Shown here one piece after another: positions 24,128 to 35,301 of a stretch of 64,000 nt of DNA. Position 1 is the first letter of the stretch, and every line of letters starts with the position of its first letter. The notes under the pieces were generated by a model. That model did no database searches. It worked only from the letters and a program-made list of their open reading frames with translations, and was not told the DNA's origin. Made by a program: the position numbers and the translations under genes. This DNA comes from Saccharum officinarum (lineage: Eukaryota; Streptophyta; Magnoliopsida; Poales; Poaceae): NCBI GenBank assembly GCA_020631735.1, contig CM036221.1:16845381-16909380 (forward strand). Reading direction: 5' to 3'.

Positions 24128-24479
24128 ACGCCAATACTACTGTTTGTTACACGTTGTACAAAATGCCATGAATAAAAACTTGCCATATGTGCACTTATAT
24201 ATGACAGCGTTGCTGTAGCAGCGTCGCAGCGACCTTTTTTTTTTGTGACAAATGTCATTTCAGCTGAAGTGACAAATGACATACTGTACCTTTCTGAAGG
24301 TACGCCATTGGTCAGGATGGCGGAAAGGTAATTTTCATCCACCATGTATAAAAATCAAGTGGAATCCTTCGTTGGCCTCTACGCGTGCGTCTCACGTGAC
24401 TGGCGGCGGGATCTTCTCCTACACCACCACCACCCACAAATCTAGAAGCGCACAGAAATAAGATAAGCCCAAATTAGAT

Positions 24480-24580
24480 TAAAAAATCTCTGTGTCTCGC
24501 TGGGTCCTCAGAAACCGACGCGTCTCCTCCCGTCCCGTCTCGCACCTGCTCCTCCCGTGACAGCGACAGCGGCGACGAGG
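24480..24580 (+). promoter_or_regulatory. Probable non-coding first exon of the downstream gene, copy 1
   Basis: A C/T-rich leader without any ATG ends CGACGAGG|GTAAGC, a good splice donor. The same leader occurs in unit 1 (about 22826-22943) and in copy 2 (about 47364-47481). Upstream lies conserved sequence with GCGTGCGTCTCACGTG and a CACC repeat that may be promoter. Confidence 0.45.
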
Positions 24581-24937
24581 GTAAGCGCGCGATCCCCCTC
24601 GAGATGAACTTTCCTTTATTCTTAATTGCTTTGCAAGCTTCGACTGCTGCTCTTAATCCGCGCCGATTCGCTCTGCCTGGCGCTTGGTTGGTTAGTTTCG
24701 CTGGACATCAAATCGCTGGTGGGGGAATTGGGATCAGGGGAGCGAATTCAGCCGGGACGCGTTATTTGCCTTGCTGTTTCCCTCGATCGATTGATGCGCA
24801 TTGGATTCGATCGGGTTTGCGGCGTGAAACGGGGGCTTCATTGGACCCCTGGCATTCAGAAAATTGGCGTTCCTGGAGCAATCCGATTGCGAGCATGCTG
24901 AGAAGCACTTCGTGGACGGCTTTGTCTCGCTTCCCAG

Positions 24938-26946
24938 GTGCATGGATTGGGGAAATATTGAACTGCAGGTAGCGCTGTGACGTACGAGCTCATAGAATTT
25001 GGGTTCCAGGAGGTGTTGCGGATTATCAGCCAAGGTACCATCATAGTGTGGGGATTAATGTTGTGTTTGAGGGAAGCAGGCAAGGATTAATAAGGCACCA
25101 TATGTGGGATAGACATACTAGCTTGCTGAATTGGTGGGAGCCTACAAGATGCAGTGGTGACCAAGGCCTGAGGATGTTTAGACTAAATCCTGTCCTTTGT
25201 CATATGGCGAAACCCAACTGATCAGGTTGTTCCCCCCTTGTGTATAGCAATATGTCAGTTATCGTTCCCACCTGGCAAGTGATGACTATGTTTAAATAAA
25301 TATGATTTTAGAATGATAAATCATTAATCAATTCCCTAAACAAATGGCGTCCCTTAAAGGATGGTCTCTCTAGACAAGCTTCAAAATCTGAATTCCTTGT
25401 GTGCATTGTTTCAGTATAGCTATTTGCAAAAGCTCATCGGTGGTGAAATTCTAGTATAACCATATCCACCCAGCTATGTGTACAATGACCTATTACCCTG
25501 GAAACAACATTTTGTTGTCAAGTTCTTTTTTTTAGATTAAGGAATAAAAGCATTCCTGCTTTCACATTCACAAGTGAATGCTTAAGGCCAAACAATACAA
25601 GATGACAGGTACTATGACCAAGTTCCGCTAAACGGACACTAAAGAGCCCAAAGATCAGGACCTCTCTCCATTGAAAGCGTCAAAACAAAGAGTCCGAAGA
25701 CCAGAACGCTTAGCCAATTAAACATGTGTTGGGTCTTATGGTTTTTTTGTTGTCAAATTCTAATGCTGGTTCATACTAAACATGCGGAACTTATTTCTGT
25801 TGAGTGGAAAAAAAGAAATCTCCATTTTTCTTTAGTACCTAATTTATATTCTTTTTTATGACCAAAAAGCTCAAGATTCTGCTCTTATATAATTTAAGCT
25901 CCCACCCTTTTTATACAGTGTTAGAGGAGTCAAGGGTCTATTGGGTCTTAGCCCATTAGGGTTAATTAGTCGCTTGCTTAGGGGCCAAGTCAGACCTCTC
26001 TATATAATGAGAGGAGATGTATCAATTTATAATCAAGCAAGAGATTAGAAGGAAAAACCTTCTCTCTTGCCGGCCGTGGGCGAAGCCCCGCGGCCGGCGT
26101 TCCCAGCGCCCCTCACAGCCCTAGCCGCTGCTCCTCTGCCTCTCTCACTGTAGCTCCGCCGCCGCTCCCCTCGACTCTCCCCTCTCGATCCCAACAGCGT
26201 CCATAACATATGGTTTCATATCAAATGTAAAGGACTTACACAGCAAAACCATTTTTTATAACATGTTTCTGAGCAACCCACGACCCTCACCCATACAATT
26301 ATATATGCTCACACAGAAATTTATCTGATTAGACTATAATAACATGCTATAATTTAAATCACGAATACAGAAAAGTTTTCAATTTATTGTTACACAGCTT
26401 GCAGTTTCAAAATGGCATGGTGGAAATGAGAATTGAAAAAACCGTTGATACTACTATTAGGGTTTGCTACTAACTTTACTTTTCTGTTGTAGATATTTTC
26501 AATTTTCATCATTTCAACCCAAGGCTTTTAAAGCATGCTTATGCTTCCAACCTTAGGTCAGAATATATTGATCATCTTGGAATAAAGAAGGCACCTTCTT
26601 GGTAAGCACTAACACCTGCCTTTAGTCATTGACGTTTTGCCAGAGTACAAATGATCCCCCCACCGATCCCATTTTATTTGAATTTAATGATTAGAGCTGT
26701 TGCTTCTCCTAGGAGTCCTTGCTTGTTGGTGCCATCAAATATTACAGCATGTCATGACAAGCAAGCTAAATGCATTAAAACAATTGTATTCTATTCATGA
26801 CACGCCAAGCATCTTCCTGTTAGATTTATCACGCAGAAGCTAAATCTGAAACTCCTAAGTTAGACAAATATAAAAATACATTTATGTCTCTTAAATAGAA
26901 TTTTGCCTTTCCCTTTCTATTTTGTAGGCTGGGCATCAGAAACTAA
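24938..26946 (+). CDS. Candidate small spliced gene, 60 residues, unknown function, copy 1
   Basis: I do not recognise this protein. Four pieces with good splice signals join in phase: 24938-24968 (ATG at 24942), 25415-25442, 26493-26601 and 26928-26946. The product begins MDWGNIELQ, has FHHFNPRLLKHAYASN in the middle and ends APSWLGIRN. The same pieces and signals exist in copy 2, with one coding substitution near the end of the third piece (A to G in KKAPSW). An alternative upstream frame (FLEQSDCEHAEKHFVDG) runs into the first piece, so the true start may be earlier. It could also be a fragment of a longer gene. Support is the phase agreement only. Confidence 0.35.
25919..26196 (+). mobile_element. 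Putative short solo LTR, copy 1
   Basis: 278 bp from TGTTAGAGG to CCCAACA with a central TATA region (CTCTATATAATGAGAGG), a leader-like sequence and a C/T-rich 3' half. I cannot see a 5-bp target duplication, so it may be old or the ends may be misplaced. It lies inside the intron before the third coding piece of the small gene and is present in both copies. Confidence 0.55.
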
Positions 26947-29740
26947 AACCTCTGAGCGCCAGCTTAAATTATCTGCCACTTAAAAAGTTCTGTGTACTCT
27001 GAATCTGCAAACTGTGACCAGCTAGTCTTATTTAAATTAATCTCTGTCTTGAAACTGAATATTAAATATCTTGCGGTTATAGAACAGTACTTGAGTGATA
27101 TAATTAAAGTCGTTGCGGATTTTCTTAGCTCGACTTACCTTAAAGAACGACATTTATTTTAGAATTTACTATGTTGTTCGACGAGCAGCCATGTATTTGT
27201 AATGAAAGATAGGTGTCATTCAGTATATCAATATGGTCCTACTATTATGTTGGAAAACACCCCAAGTTATGTTGTTAGCTGAGTCACTGAGATACTAGTG
27301 ACAGCTATTAACAGTGTGACACTCTAGAACTTAGTTAAAATTTCTAGCTAGAAATGTTGTAGCTAGGAAGAACTAGATGGTGCAGGGCTCAAGGGATGAC
27401 TAGGGGTGCAGGGCTATGGAGAACAGCTAAGGGGAGATTTTTAGCCCAGGAAGTATTCCTTTTCTTTTGCCAAAGATTAAACCATGCTCTTAGTATGATT
27501 CATACATGGGAATATCTATTTTTCTCTAACTCTTTTGAATATATCCATGGAAAGAGTATTTCTTCAGTGTTTTTTGTTGCATGCCATTTAAGGCAGCAGT
27601 ATGTCAATATTCAACTTATTTGCTGATGGTTAGGTAAGATGTTCATCAGGTGTATTTGTTGGATTCTTTGGTATGAGTGACTCCTGAGTTGTGTGATTTG
27701 GCTTCGTGACAGTATTTTTTTTTATGTCTGTCAGGGAGAGGCATAATTAAGCTATGCATCAGACATTTGAATTGTCCCATGGCATCTTTAGAGGAATCTG
27801 TGGTCACCAGATGGACCACTAAAATTAGGCTGCTTTGTCGTTTTCTTCCTTTTTTCTTTAGTATAAATGTCAGTGCTATTTTTGATAGTAGATCTTTTTA
27901 GAAATCACTTGTCTGGTCCAGAGATCGTTTATGCACCCCTTCTTCTTCTTCTTCTTCTTCTTCTTCTTCTTCTTCTTCTTCTTCTTCTTCTTCTTCTTCT
28001 TCTTTTTGAGGTGGGTAGGACGGTAGGTGGAGGGATTTTGGGGGGTTTGATGCTTATGCTCTAATGAACTTCCCCCTGTGCAGAATTGTGAATTTGATCA
28101 TCATTGCCTCAAATTGGCATCACATTTTGGGCTTGTTTGGATGCCCATGTATCCACCTCAATCCATATGCATGGAAGTGGTTTGGTGTGGAATTTAGTTT
28201 AAAATACACACCAAACCACTTCCACACACATGGACATCCAAACAAGGTCTTTGATGAGTTTGCTTCTGAGGTAGGGGGCGGAGCCTCATGCAAGCGAAAC
28301 TGGGCACCAGTCTCGTCATTGGAAAGAATTTTCAATGCCTAAACAAACATGCATACCTCGTTATTTAGCCTCAAAGTCGGCAAAGCTCATTCATTGTATC
28401 TCCCAGCTCTCCCATCCCATCGCACACAACTCTGTCCTTGTTCACCTTGTACTGCTCACTCTTTTACTCTCCTTTTATTCTGGCTGCCAGCCTCTGTGAT
28501 CTGGACGAGCTGCCGGTGCCTGGAGCCCAGAAAGAACAGAGTGGCATTCTGTCGGGCCCATTGCGACCGGCCCCCACCCCATCCCAAAGAAACGTCGGTT
28601 CAGTCGCTTCTTGCCTCACTTGGTGACCGTTCTCTCTCTCTCTTTTTTTGTTTGATGTTTGGTGATCTGTTTATATTTATAATATTCAAAAACATGGAGA
28701 AACGGTTGGACTATCAGACTACCCTAAAGCCTTGCCTTAGTTTAATGGATTGCTGTGGATGTTAAAGTGACCGAATATATGGGAAGAAATTGAACCGAGA
28801 TGGCAGTGCAATCCAAGCTGTACCCAATTTATCTTATCCGGATCTTTGCATTGGTGGAGCACCACATTGCCACATGTGATGTTCTTCTTCCTTAGGGGAG
28901 AAGACTTGTTCACCCCAAAAGCTTGCCTACCTTTGGGGGCGGGCATGATATTGGGCTACACGGCTCACGGCTGTACCTGCTGCCCAGGCTCTTTTTGCTT
29001 AGAGCGTGAAGTGTTGGTTGGGATCACGGATTCAACTGGCATGGGCATGCCGTTTACAGGTGTGAACTGAAGCCATACATCTGCTATTTTTAGCCTTAGA
29101 CATACATCTGCATTGGTTAGTGGTTTAACAATCTTACGGTGATGTTAGTGGTAGCTGACATTTATTTGGCCTTTGCGAGTTTAACACTGGATTCTGTGAT
29201 CCTTGGAAGATTAGGCCTACCTGATCGATCTTCATGCTAGAATTGCTTTGCCGAACGCTTGCTTTTGCATGATTCACGTTGCTTCTTCGGGGACACCAAC
29301 GCTGTCCCCGAAAGACAAAGCTTCAAAGCTATTCTTAGTATCTTGAGCTGGACATCATCATAGGGGCCGGCACTTGCATGTTTTCGTTTGGACCCTGCAT
29401 ATACATTGCTTCACTCCATGCCCATGATTCTTCCTTTCTATACTAGAGAGCAAGCTTTATTCTGCTAGTTATCGGTGCAAAAGTGGTTTAAGCTGCAAAC
29501 AATCAACTTTTGCAGGGAATCACATGCACCTGCACGCCCCAATTGGAGAGCGGCATTATTGTAGGTAAACTTAGCATTAGTTGGTTGCAACAATTTTGCT
29601 CGCTCTAGCTCAGTTACCTGAACGAGAGCAACAGAAACACGCAAGTCAGCTTTGGCAAGCATTGGATCCCTACTCGAAGGTCTAAAAAATGTGAGTTTTA
29701 CGGCAGACAATCCGGTTCACTAATGGAAGGGTGGACTGAT
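26947..29740. other. Long stretch without a firm gene, copy 1
   Basis: Mostly AT-rich and intron-like. It includes a CTT microsatellite at 27940-28003, a small Tourist-type inverted repeat at about 28129-28247 (CTTGTTTGGATG and CATCCAAACAAG), and several short open stretches at 28438-28626 and 28870-29070. The open stretches are broken by indels in copy 2, so I do not call them genes. Confidence 0.5.
27940..28003. repeat. CTT microsatellite, expanded in copy 1
   Basis: About 21 CTT units. The same site in copy 2 (about 54012-54030) has only two to three units followed by a T run. Confidence 0.95.
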
Positions 29741-29761
29741 GTGCCATTCGGATTAGATTGC

Positions 29762-29993
29762 CACCGTCCCTAAATATCTGTCGTCATTAGTATGCATACT
29801 ACAAGTTTGACTTAATTTGTAAAAAATACATGCAACATTGTATCTTACAAATAAATTTATTAAAAAACTAGATTCAAAGATCTTTCTAATGATACTAATT
29901 ATGTACCATAAATATTAATATTTTTAAATATATGTTTAGTTAAAGTTGTTTCTCGGAAAACGAAAACGACAAATATTTAGGGATGGAGGGAGC
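29762..29993. mobile_element. Stowaway-like MITE, copy 1 only
   Basis: The inner ends CCGTCCCTAAATATCTGTCG and CGACAAATATTTAGGGATGG mirror each other, followed by AGGGAG. This is the CTCCCTCCGTCCC terminal type of grass Stowaway elements, with a decayed left end. Copy 2 (about 56993-57015) lacks it. Confidence 0.7.
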
Positions 29994-30034
29994 TGGATGA
30001 TAGACTAGGAGTAGATGCTTCTTCTCCTTCGTTA

Positions 30035-30397
30035 GGTTGTGTTTAGTTTCTGGTCCGAAATTTTTTTTGGTGTCACATTGGATGTTTTATGGGGTGTCAG
30101 AAGGGGTGTTCGGATACTAATAAAAAAACTAATTACATAACTCATCTGGAAACTGCGAGATAAATTTATTAAGCCTAATTAATATGTTATTAGCACGTGT
30201 GTTACTGTAGTAGTTAAAGCTAATAATGGACTAATTAGGTTTAAAAGATTCGTCTCGCAAATCTATGCAAACTATGCAATTAGTTTTTTTATCTATATTT
30301 AATGTTCGATGCATATGTCAAACATTCAATTGGATATGATGAAAAGTTTTTTTTTTGGACGGGGACTGGACAAAAAGTTTTTGGATGGAAAAGGGTC
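30035..30397. mobile_element. Tourist/Harbinger-like MITE, 363 bp, copy 1 only
   Basis: Starts GGTTGTGTTTAG, is flanked by TTA (30032-30034 and 30398-30400) and has the usual internal words ATTAGGTTTAAAAGATTCGTCTCG. Copy 2 lacks it but has a different MITE four bases away. Confidence 0.75.
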
Positions 30398-30400
30398 TTA

Positions 30401-31486
30401 GATTTTTTTTAGAGTTGCTGCTTGCATCAGCTGTCGTCGCAGGTCTGCATGTTGGCGACCGCTCATCATGGTATGTTACGATCGGTGTTGGGTGAGACGT
30501 GACGTGGTGTCGGTAGTAGTCTGCTCTTCGGGTAGTTCGGCCCGAGTCCTGGCTGTCTGTACGGTGTTAAGGTAGAGGGTACGAATGTTATGTGTGGGAC
30601 CTGGGCTGTGTGGGGGTAGCTTCGCGTCTGGGACGCGGTGCGTGCGTGGGTGCCGTGTTAGCGCACACGGTTTTGCCTTTGCCCTTCGGTGCCGCCTGGG
30701 GCCATGGGGTGGCGTGGCGAACGGCTCACTCAACCCACCGACCCGGGCGCAGGAGCTCGGCTGCTTCTCGTCTCGTGGCCCTCCCATCTCCTGTGTGGCG
30801 TGGCTGTGTCATGCGGCGCACATGCACCGACTCCTTGACACGGGAGCAAGGACACTGGGATACGCTAGCCACCGTATCAGGCATTCAGGTCACACCCTCT
30901 GCAGTCCGCACGGCCTCGTCCCCGTGATCACGTGGCAGGCACGGGGAATAGCGTACTCCGTACTCCTTTAATGATTCAGATTTAACTTGATCGTGTACTT
31001 GATTTATTGACTTACATTTTGTACCATCGCTGTTGGTTAATTCATTGAACTATGATGGTGATTATGATCTACCTGAGGATTTTAGCCGACCTATTGTCCT
31101 TTCTTTTTCCTCGTGAAATTTGATTCATGTGTTGCTTGTCTTTGTAAAAATCAGGTGCCGCAAGTAGTATAATTTATTTTATCTTATTATGTCACGATGA
31201 AGGCAGTGATCGATCTCAATTGGAGTTGACCGTAGTAGTAGTGGTGGTAATCATATCATTCCTACTAATCCTCGATTATTCCTTGCAGTGTAAGGCTTAG
31301 CTGCCAGCGAGGCCGAATCCCGCGGCTTGTTTGCTGCAGCCACCTCCTCCATGGCTCCAGCTGGTGATCGGAGCGCCGCTGCCCGGAACCCCACAAAATA
31401 AACTGCTCTTGTTGCCCCCACGGCCCACCCATCACCCAACCACCTCACCGGCTTTATATACCCGCGCACCCCGGCGCCAGCTACCC
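30401..31486. other. Upstream region of the mutase-like gene, copy 1
   Basis: A GC-rich part (about 30560-30960) has open frames on both strands that do not survive the indels in copy 2. An AT-rich part follows. A TATA-like CTTTATATA at 31452-31460 lies only about 27 bases before the mutase ATG. Confidence 0.5.
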
Positions 31487-32653
31487 ATGTCACACGACAC
31501 GGCATCGCGCCACCACCACCCCGCCGTCGCAACAGGCCAAGAAGCAGAAGAAGCACCACCACCACCACAACAACCGGCAGCGGCACACGATCCCGGCGGC
31601 GGCGGCAGCAGCAGTGAGTGCCGGTTCTGCGAGATGACGCGGCAGCACCACCCGCAGTGCGCGCGGCGGCTGCCGAAGCGCATCATCCTGGTGCGGCACG
31701 GCGAGAGCCAGGGGAACCTGGACATGTCGGCCTACACCACCACGCCCGACTACCGCATCCCGCTGACGGCGCTGGGCGTGGAGCAGGCGCGCGCCGCGGG
31801 GCGGCGCATCCACGACGTGGTGGCGGCGGCGGGCGGCAACTGGAAGGTCTACTTCTACGTGTCCCCCTACGCGCGCACCCGCGCCACGCTGCGCGAGATC
31901 GGCCGCGCCTTCCCGCGGGACCGCGTCATCGGCGCCCGCGAGGAGTGCCGCGTCCGCGAGCAGGACTTCGGCAACTTCCAGGTCGAGGAGCGCATGCGCG
32001 CCGTCAAGGAGACGCGCCAGCGCTTCGGCCGCTTCTTCTTCCGGTTCCCCGAGGGCGAGTCCGCCGCCGACGTCTTCGACCGCGTCGCCAGTATGATGAT
32101 CCCATCCCCATCCGCCGTCCATCGTCTCCTCTGCTCTTCTCCTCCAGACCTCCACCATTGACGGCTCATCAATCAACCCATGGATTTGATTGGATGATGA
32201 TTGCATTGCAGGCTTCCTGGAGTCGCTGTGGCGGGACATCGACATGGGGAGGCTGGACCAGGACCCCAGCTGCGAGACCAACCTGGTGATCGTCTCCCAC
32301 GGCCTCACCTCGCGGTGTTCCTCATGAAGTGGTTCAAGTGGACGGTGGCGCAGTTCGAGCGCCTCAACAACTTCGACAACTGCGAGTTCAGGGTCATGCA
32401 GCTGGGCCCCGGCGGCGAGTACTCCCTCCTCGTGCACCACACCAAGGAGGAGCTCCAGCAGTGGGGGATGTCGCCGGAGATGATCGCGGACCAGCAGTGG
32501 CGCGCCTCCGCCAACCGCCGCAGCTGGGCCGAGGAGTGCTCCTCCTTCATCGACACCTTCTTCGAGGAGCCCAACGACTCGTCGGAGACCTCCTCCTCGG
32601 ACGACGAAGAACCAGTGGACAAGGAGAATGGCAAGATCAAGCTGCTGGAGTAA
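31487..32653 (+). pseudogene. AT74-like phosphoglycerate mutase-family protein, copy 1, frameshifted
   Basis: This is a histidine-phosphatase-fold enzyme: the catalytic histidine of the RHG motif takes up phosphate. Exon 1 is 31487-32090, the intron 32091-32211 (GT-AG) and exon 2 32212-32653. It has a His/Pro-rich N-terminus, CRFC...HHPQC, LVRHGESQGN, then REQDFGNFQ and SHGL, with an acidic Ser-rich tail. At about 32313 the sequence CGCGGTGTTC lacks one G that copy 2 has (CGCGGGTGTTC), shifting the frame right after SHGLTSR. Otherwise it would give 348 residues. The N-terminal low-complexity part is longer than in copy 2. The change may be a sequencing error in a G run. Confidence 0.88.
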
Positions 32654-33960
32654 CTATATAACTATTTATCCATCCGCTCACTCGCCCCTCTCTTTCTTTC
32701 TCTGCCTCTTTGAAATTCTTTCCATTGGATTGGATGACGCTTTCTGCTACCATGGGGGAAGAGCAGAGCAGTGATGGTGTATTCAGCCATTGCTGATCTC
32801 TTTCTTCCTCAACAGTCAACAGTCTGTAACATGTTCATAATAGCTATTAGCTAGAATGATTTGGTGGCAAATTCAGAATTTGCTAAAAAGACATACTGCC
32901 ACTGTATCTGATGGTGCTAGCTCTAACTTGATTCTGTATGTTCCTAGCTGGAAAACTGACAAAACTCACAATGGGTGGCTGTCTTTGATTAACTAATAAA
33001 ATAAAGATGGCTCCTTTACCTACAGCTTTCTTTATTTAAGCAAGGTCCTTTCACACAGCACAGCACAGCACAGGGTACGTTGGCATTATTGTAACAACAT
33101 TTCAAGTTCCTTTCTGAAAAGAGAGCGTACCGGATACTATATACCTCTGCATCTTGTTTGCTAGCAACATCCATTTTTCCGGCAAAATTGTTTGGCTATT
33201 ACTGTCAATGAACAGTAGTAGCGGTACCGTTTTTCATATGCTGGTCATCAGCATACACTTGTCAAGATGCAAACGCAGAGATTCTTTTCCATACAGCTGG
33301 CATGGGGCAGCATGTTCTCCATGATTTTTGTAACCTTCAGTGAACAAGGCTGGATACTCCAAACAAATTCCGTGCTGCGCACTAGAGAGACAGTGCAACG
33401 GTTGTCCGAAGCAGCTCTGCTCTCGTGCAACGCACTAGACAAGCAGTGCAAAGGGTGTCCCAAGGATGAAAGACACATTAAGGCTGTCCTTTGTTTTGCT
33501 CGCTGGTCCAGCAACTGATTTGCATATCTAAGGGCAACTTGAAGAGCCTCGTATCATAATCCCATACCATATCCTTTCATCATGTTATATCCTTCCGTAT
33601 CGATACGAATAGAGATTTTGCATCGATGCGAATAGAGATTTTAGAGAACGAATAGAGATTTTGATCATGGAAATCGAGATTTTGGAGAAAAAGACTCTCC
33701 AACAGTTTTTCTAATTATATTTTCAAATATTGCCATTTTATTTCTATAACATCTCCTCCATAAACTGTGCATAAGGAGAAGCTGTTGGTATATAGAAATA
33801 TATAGGGAATGGTTTTTATCGAAATGGCTCTCTAAATGAGCATTTAGAGAGTGAGTGTTGGAGATGCTCTAAGCACTAGGATTTGCATGACACTCTTAAG
33901 TAAAACTATCAAAACTCTTGATAAAGTTCATGCATTAAGTATCAATCATATATATATCTA
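32654..33960. other. 3' region of the mutase gene, copy 1, no gene seen
   Basis: Probable 3' UTR followed by AT-rich spacer. It contains a short ACAGC repeat (33057-33072), a spaced repeat of GAATAGAGATTTT (about 33608-33690), and a MITE-like inverted repeat at about 33690-33873 (ACTCTCCAAC and GTTGGAGATGCTCT). Copy 2 has the same layout. Confidence 0.5.
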
Positions 33961-33962
33961 TA

Positions 33963-34197
33963 CTCCCTCCGTCAAAAACAATGTAAATATCGCTTCCCGA
34001 AAAGTCAAAGATTCTTAATTTTGGCCAAATATATATATAAAAGTATTGATGTTTATGATGTGTAATAAGTATCATTAGATTAATAACGGAATATATTAGA
34101 TCTAAATACAGATAATATCTTCTATAAACTTTGTCAAACTTAACATTCTTTGACTTCTCGTAAAGCAAGATTTACACTTTTTTTTGGGACGGGGGAG
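33963..34197. mobile_element. Stowaway MITE, 235 bp, copy 1
   Basis: Left end CTCCCTCCGTC, right end GGGACGGGGGAG, flanked by TA. A standard Tc1/mariner-type MITE of grasses. Present in both copies. Confidence 0.85.
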
Positions 34198-34974
34198 TAA
34201 TTTTAGACATGCTTCTCTGTGACTTGGTTCATATATAGATGGTTTGACTAGGATAAAAACTAAAATAAACTTTTTTTATAGAGAAAACATCGTCACTGCT
34301 CGCAACCAACAACGAAGAATAAAATCAAGGTCGTATGCTGAGATTGAGACGGTGCCATTGGACTACTAGAGTATTATATACGGTGCAGTTGATTAACAAA
34401 AGTCGTTATTAAAGCTTAGCAAACAAGAGAGAAGAAAACAATGAGATCAAATCCTGATAGATCCCATGGTACACGCGCATCCAGTGACTCGTGGACGAAC
34501 TCAACATCGGCCGTTACGAGAAGATTCAGGAGTCGCAACGCAACCCTGGTCAGGTGGTCACGGGCGCGGCATATCCCCACATCCGGAGCCGGTGCCCGGT
34601 GCGCCGGAGCCCTGCCCGGACACACGGGGACGCCGGTCGCCGGACGGACGCGCGCCTCGTCACGTCATCAGCGGTCGCGCGGGTTTGCGGCTAGGGCTGG
34701 GCCATCGCACCAAGGACGATGGGCCTTTGGCCCTTTACTGGAACCGAAGGCGAGCTTTCTCCTCTTTCGACCTTCCATCTAGACGGACCTAAAAGGCCCA
34801 TTTGGGATCCAAAACAACGATGCATCATGGAGAGTTGTAGCCTGAGTCAACTTCGTGGGCTTGTTGCTGCTAAAATAGCATCGGTAGCGATGAAAACGGG
34901 ACGATATCTGTCCATTCCCGAAAGTGTTAAAATTCTACTTGAATAATTCGTATACATTTAATATCCGTACAACG
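34198..34974. other. End of copy 1, no credible gene
   Basis: AT-rich then GC-rich sequence. Open frames near 34441-34792 on both strands are disrupted by several one-base indels in copy 2 and are not treated as genes. The sequence ends at the N gap at ATATCCGTACAACG. Confidence 0.55.
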
Positions 34975-35074
34975 NNNNNNNNNNNNNNNNNNNNNNNNNN
35001 NNNNNNNNNNNNNNNNNNNNNNNNNNNNNNNNNNNNNNNNNNNNNNNNNNNNNNNNNNNNNNNNNNNNNNNNNN
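34975..35074. other. Assembly gap of exactly 100 N
   Basis: A run of 100 undetermined bases. The round length suggests a placeholder of unknown true size. It separates the end of copy 1 from the beginning of copy 2. Confidence 1.
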
Positions 35075-35301
35075 AACATATTATTTGCTTTCACGCTACT
35101 GCGGCCTGCTACGTGCAATAATTGCGGCCTGCAATATCGCTTACTATTCAGAATTGCGGCCGTAAAGTTCTAGGTTGTAAAGTTCAGAGCGCTACCTCGT
35201 AGCGGTAGCACCAATAGGACATTGCCGCTATTGCAGCCGTAATTACAGCCGTTACCACCGCTATTTATTAGCTTGCTCACCGCGCATGCTTGCAAGGAAC
35301 C

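Larger units (their letters stand above)
21052..24590 (+). repeat. Internal tandem duplication inside copy 1 (two diverged units)
   Basis: Unit 1 (about 21052-22952) and unit 2 (about 23182-24590) share the 3' half of the SRP-receptor gene, its 3' flank and the 5' leader of the next gene (GTCCTCAGAAACC... to GGTAAGCGCGCG). Unit 1 has two MITEs that unit 2 lacks. The units differ by more substitutions than the two large copies do, so this repeat looks older. Confidence 0.85.
5655..34974 (+). repeat. Copy 1 of the large duplicated block (about 29.3 kb)
   Basis: Sequence from 5655 matches copy 2 from 35075, and the match runs in the same order and direction to the last base before the N gap (equivalent to 62107 in copy 2). 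Genes are nearly identical and intergenic DNA differs by scattered substitutions and many transposon indels. Copy 1 is longer mainly because of the gypsy element at 9747-14967 and the extra SRP-receptor unit at about 23180-24590. Confidence 0.95.

Noticed and set aside
28080..28110. NCEFDHHC peptide resembling a DHHC palmitoyltransferase motif
   Set aside because: The surrounding cysteine-rich pattern is absent and a MITE interrupts the frame immediately afterwards.
28438..28626. Exon-like frame with LCDLDELPVPGAQKEQ
   Set aside because: Copy 2 has several indels here that break the frame, and no in-phase partner exons were found.
30585..30971. Open frames upstream of the mutase gene
   Set aside because: Indels between the copies change the frame and no domain is visible.
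31331..31486. N-terminal extension of the mutase protein
   Set aside because: The frame is open but has no ATG; it would need a non-standard start and contains the TATA-like sequence.
34441..34792. Two overlapping Arg/Ser-rich frames at the end of copy 1
   Set aside because: The copy 2 equivalent (61600-61954) is shifted by several one-base indels, so there is no coding conservation.
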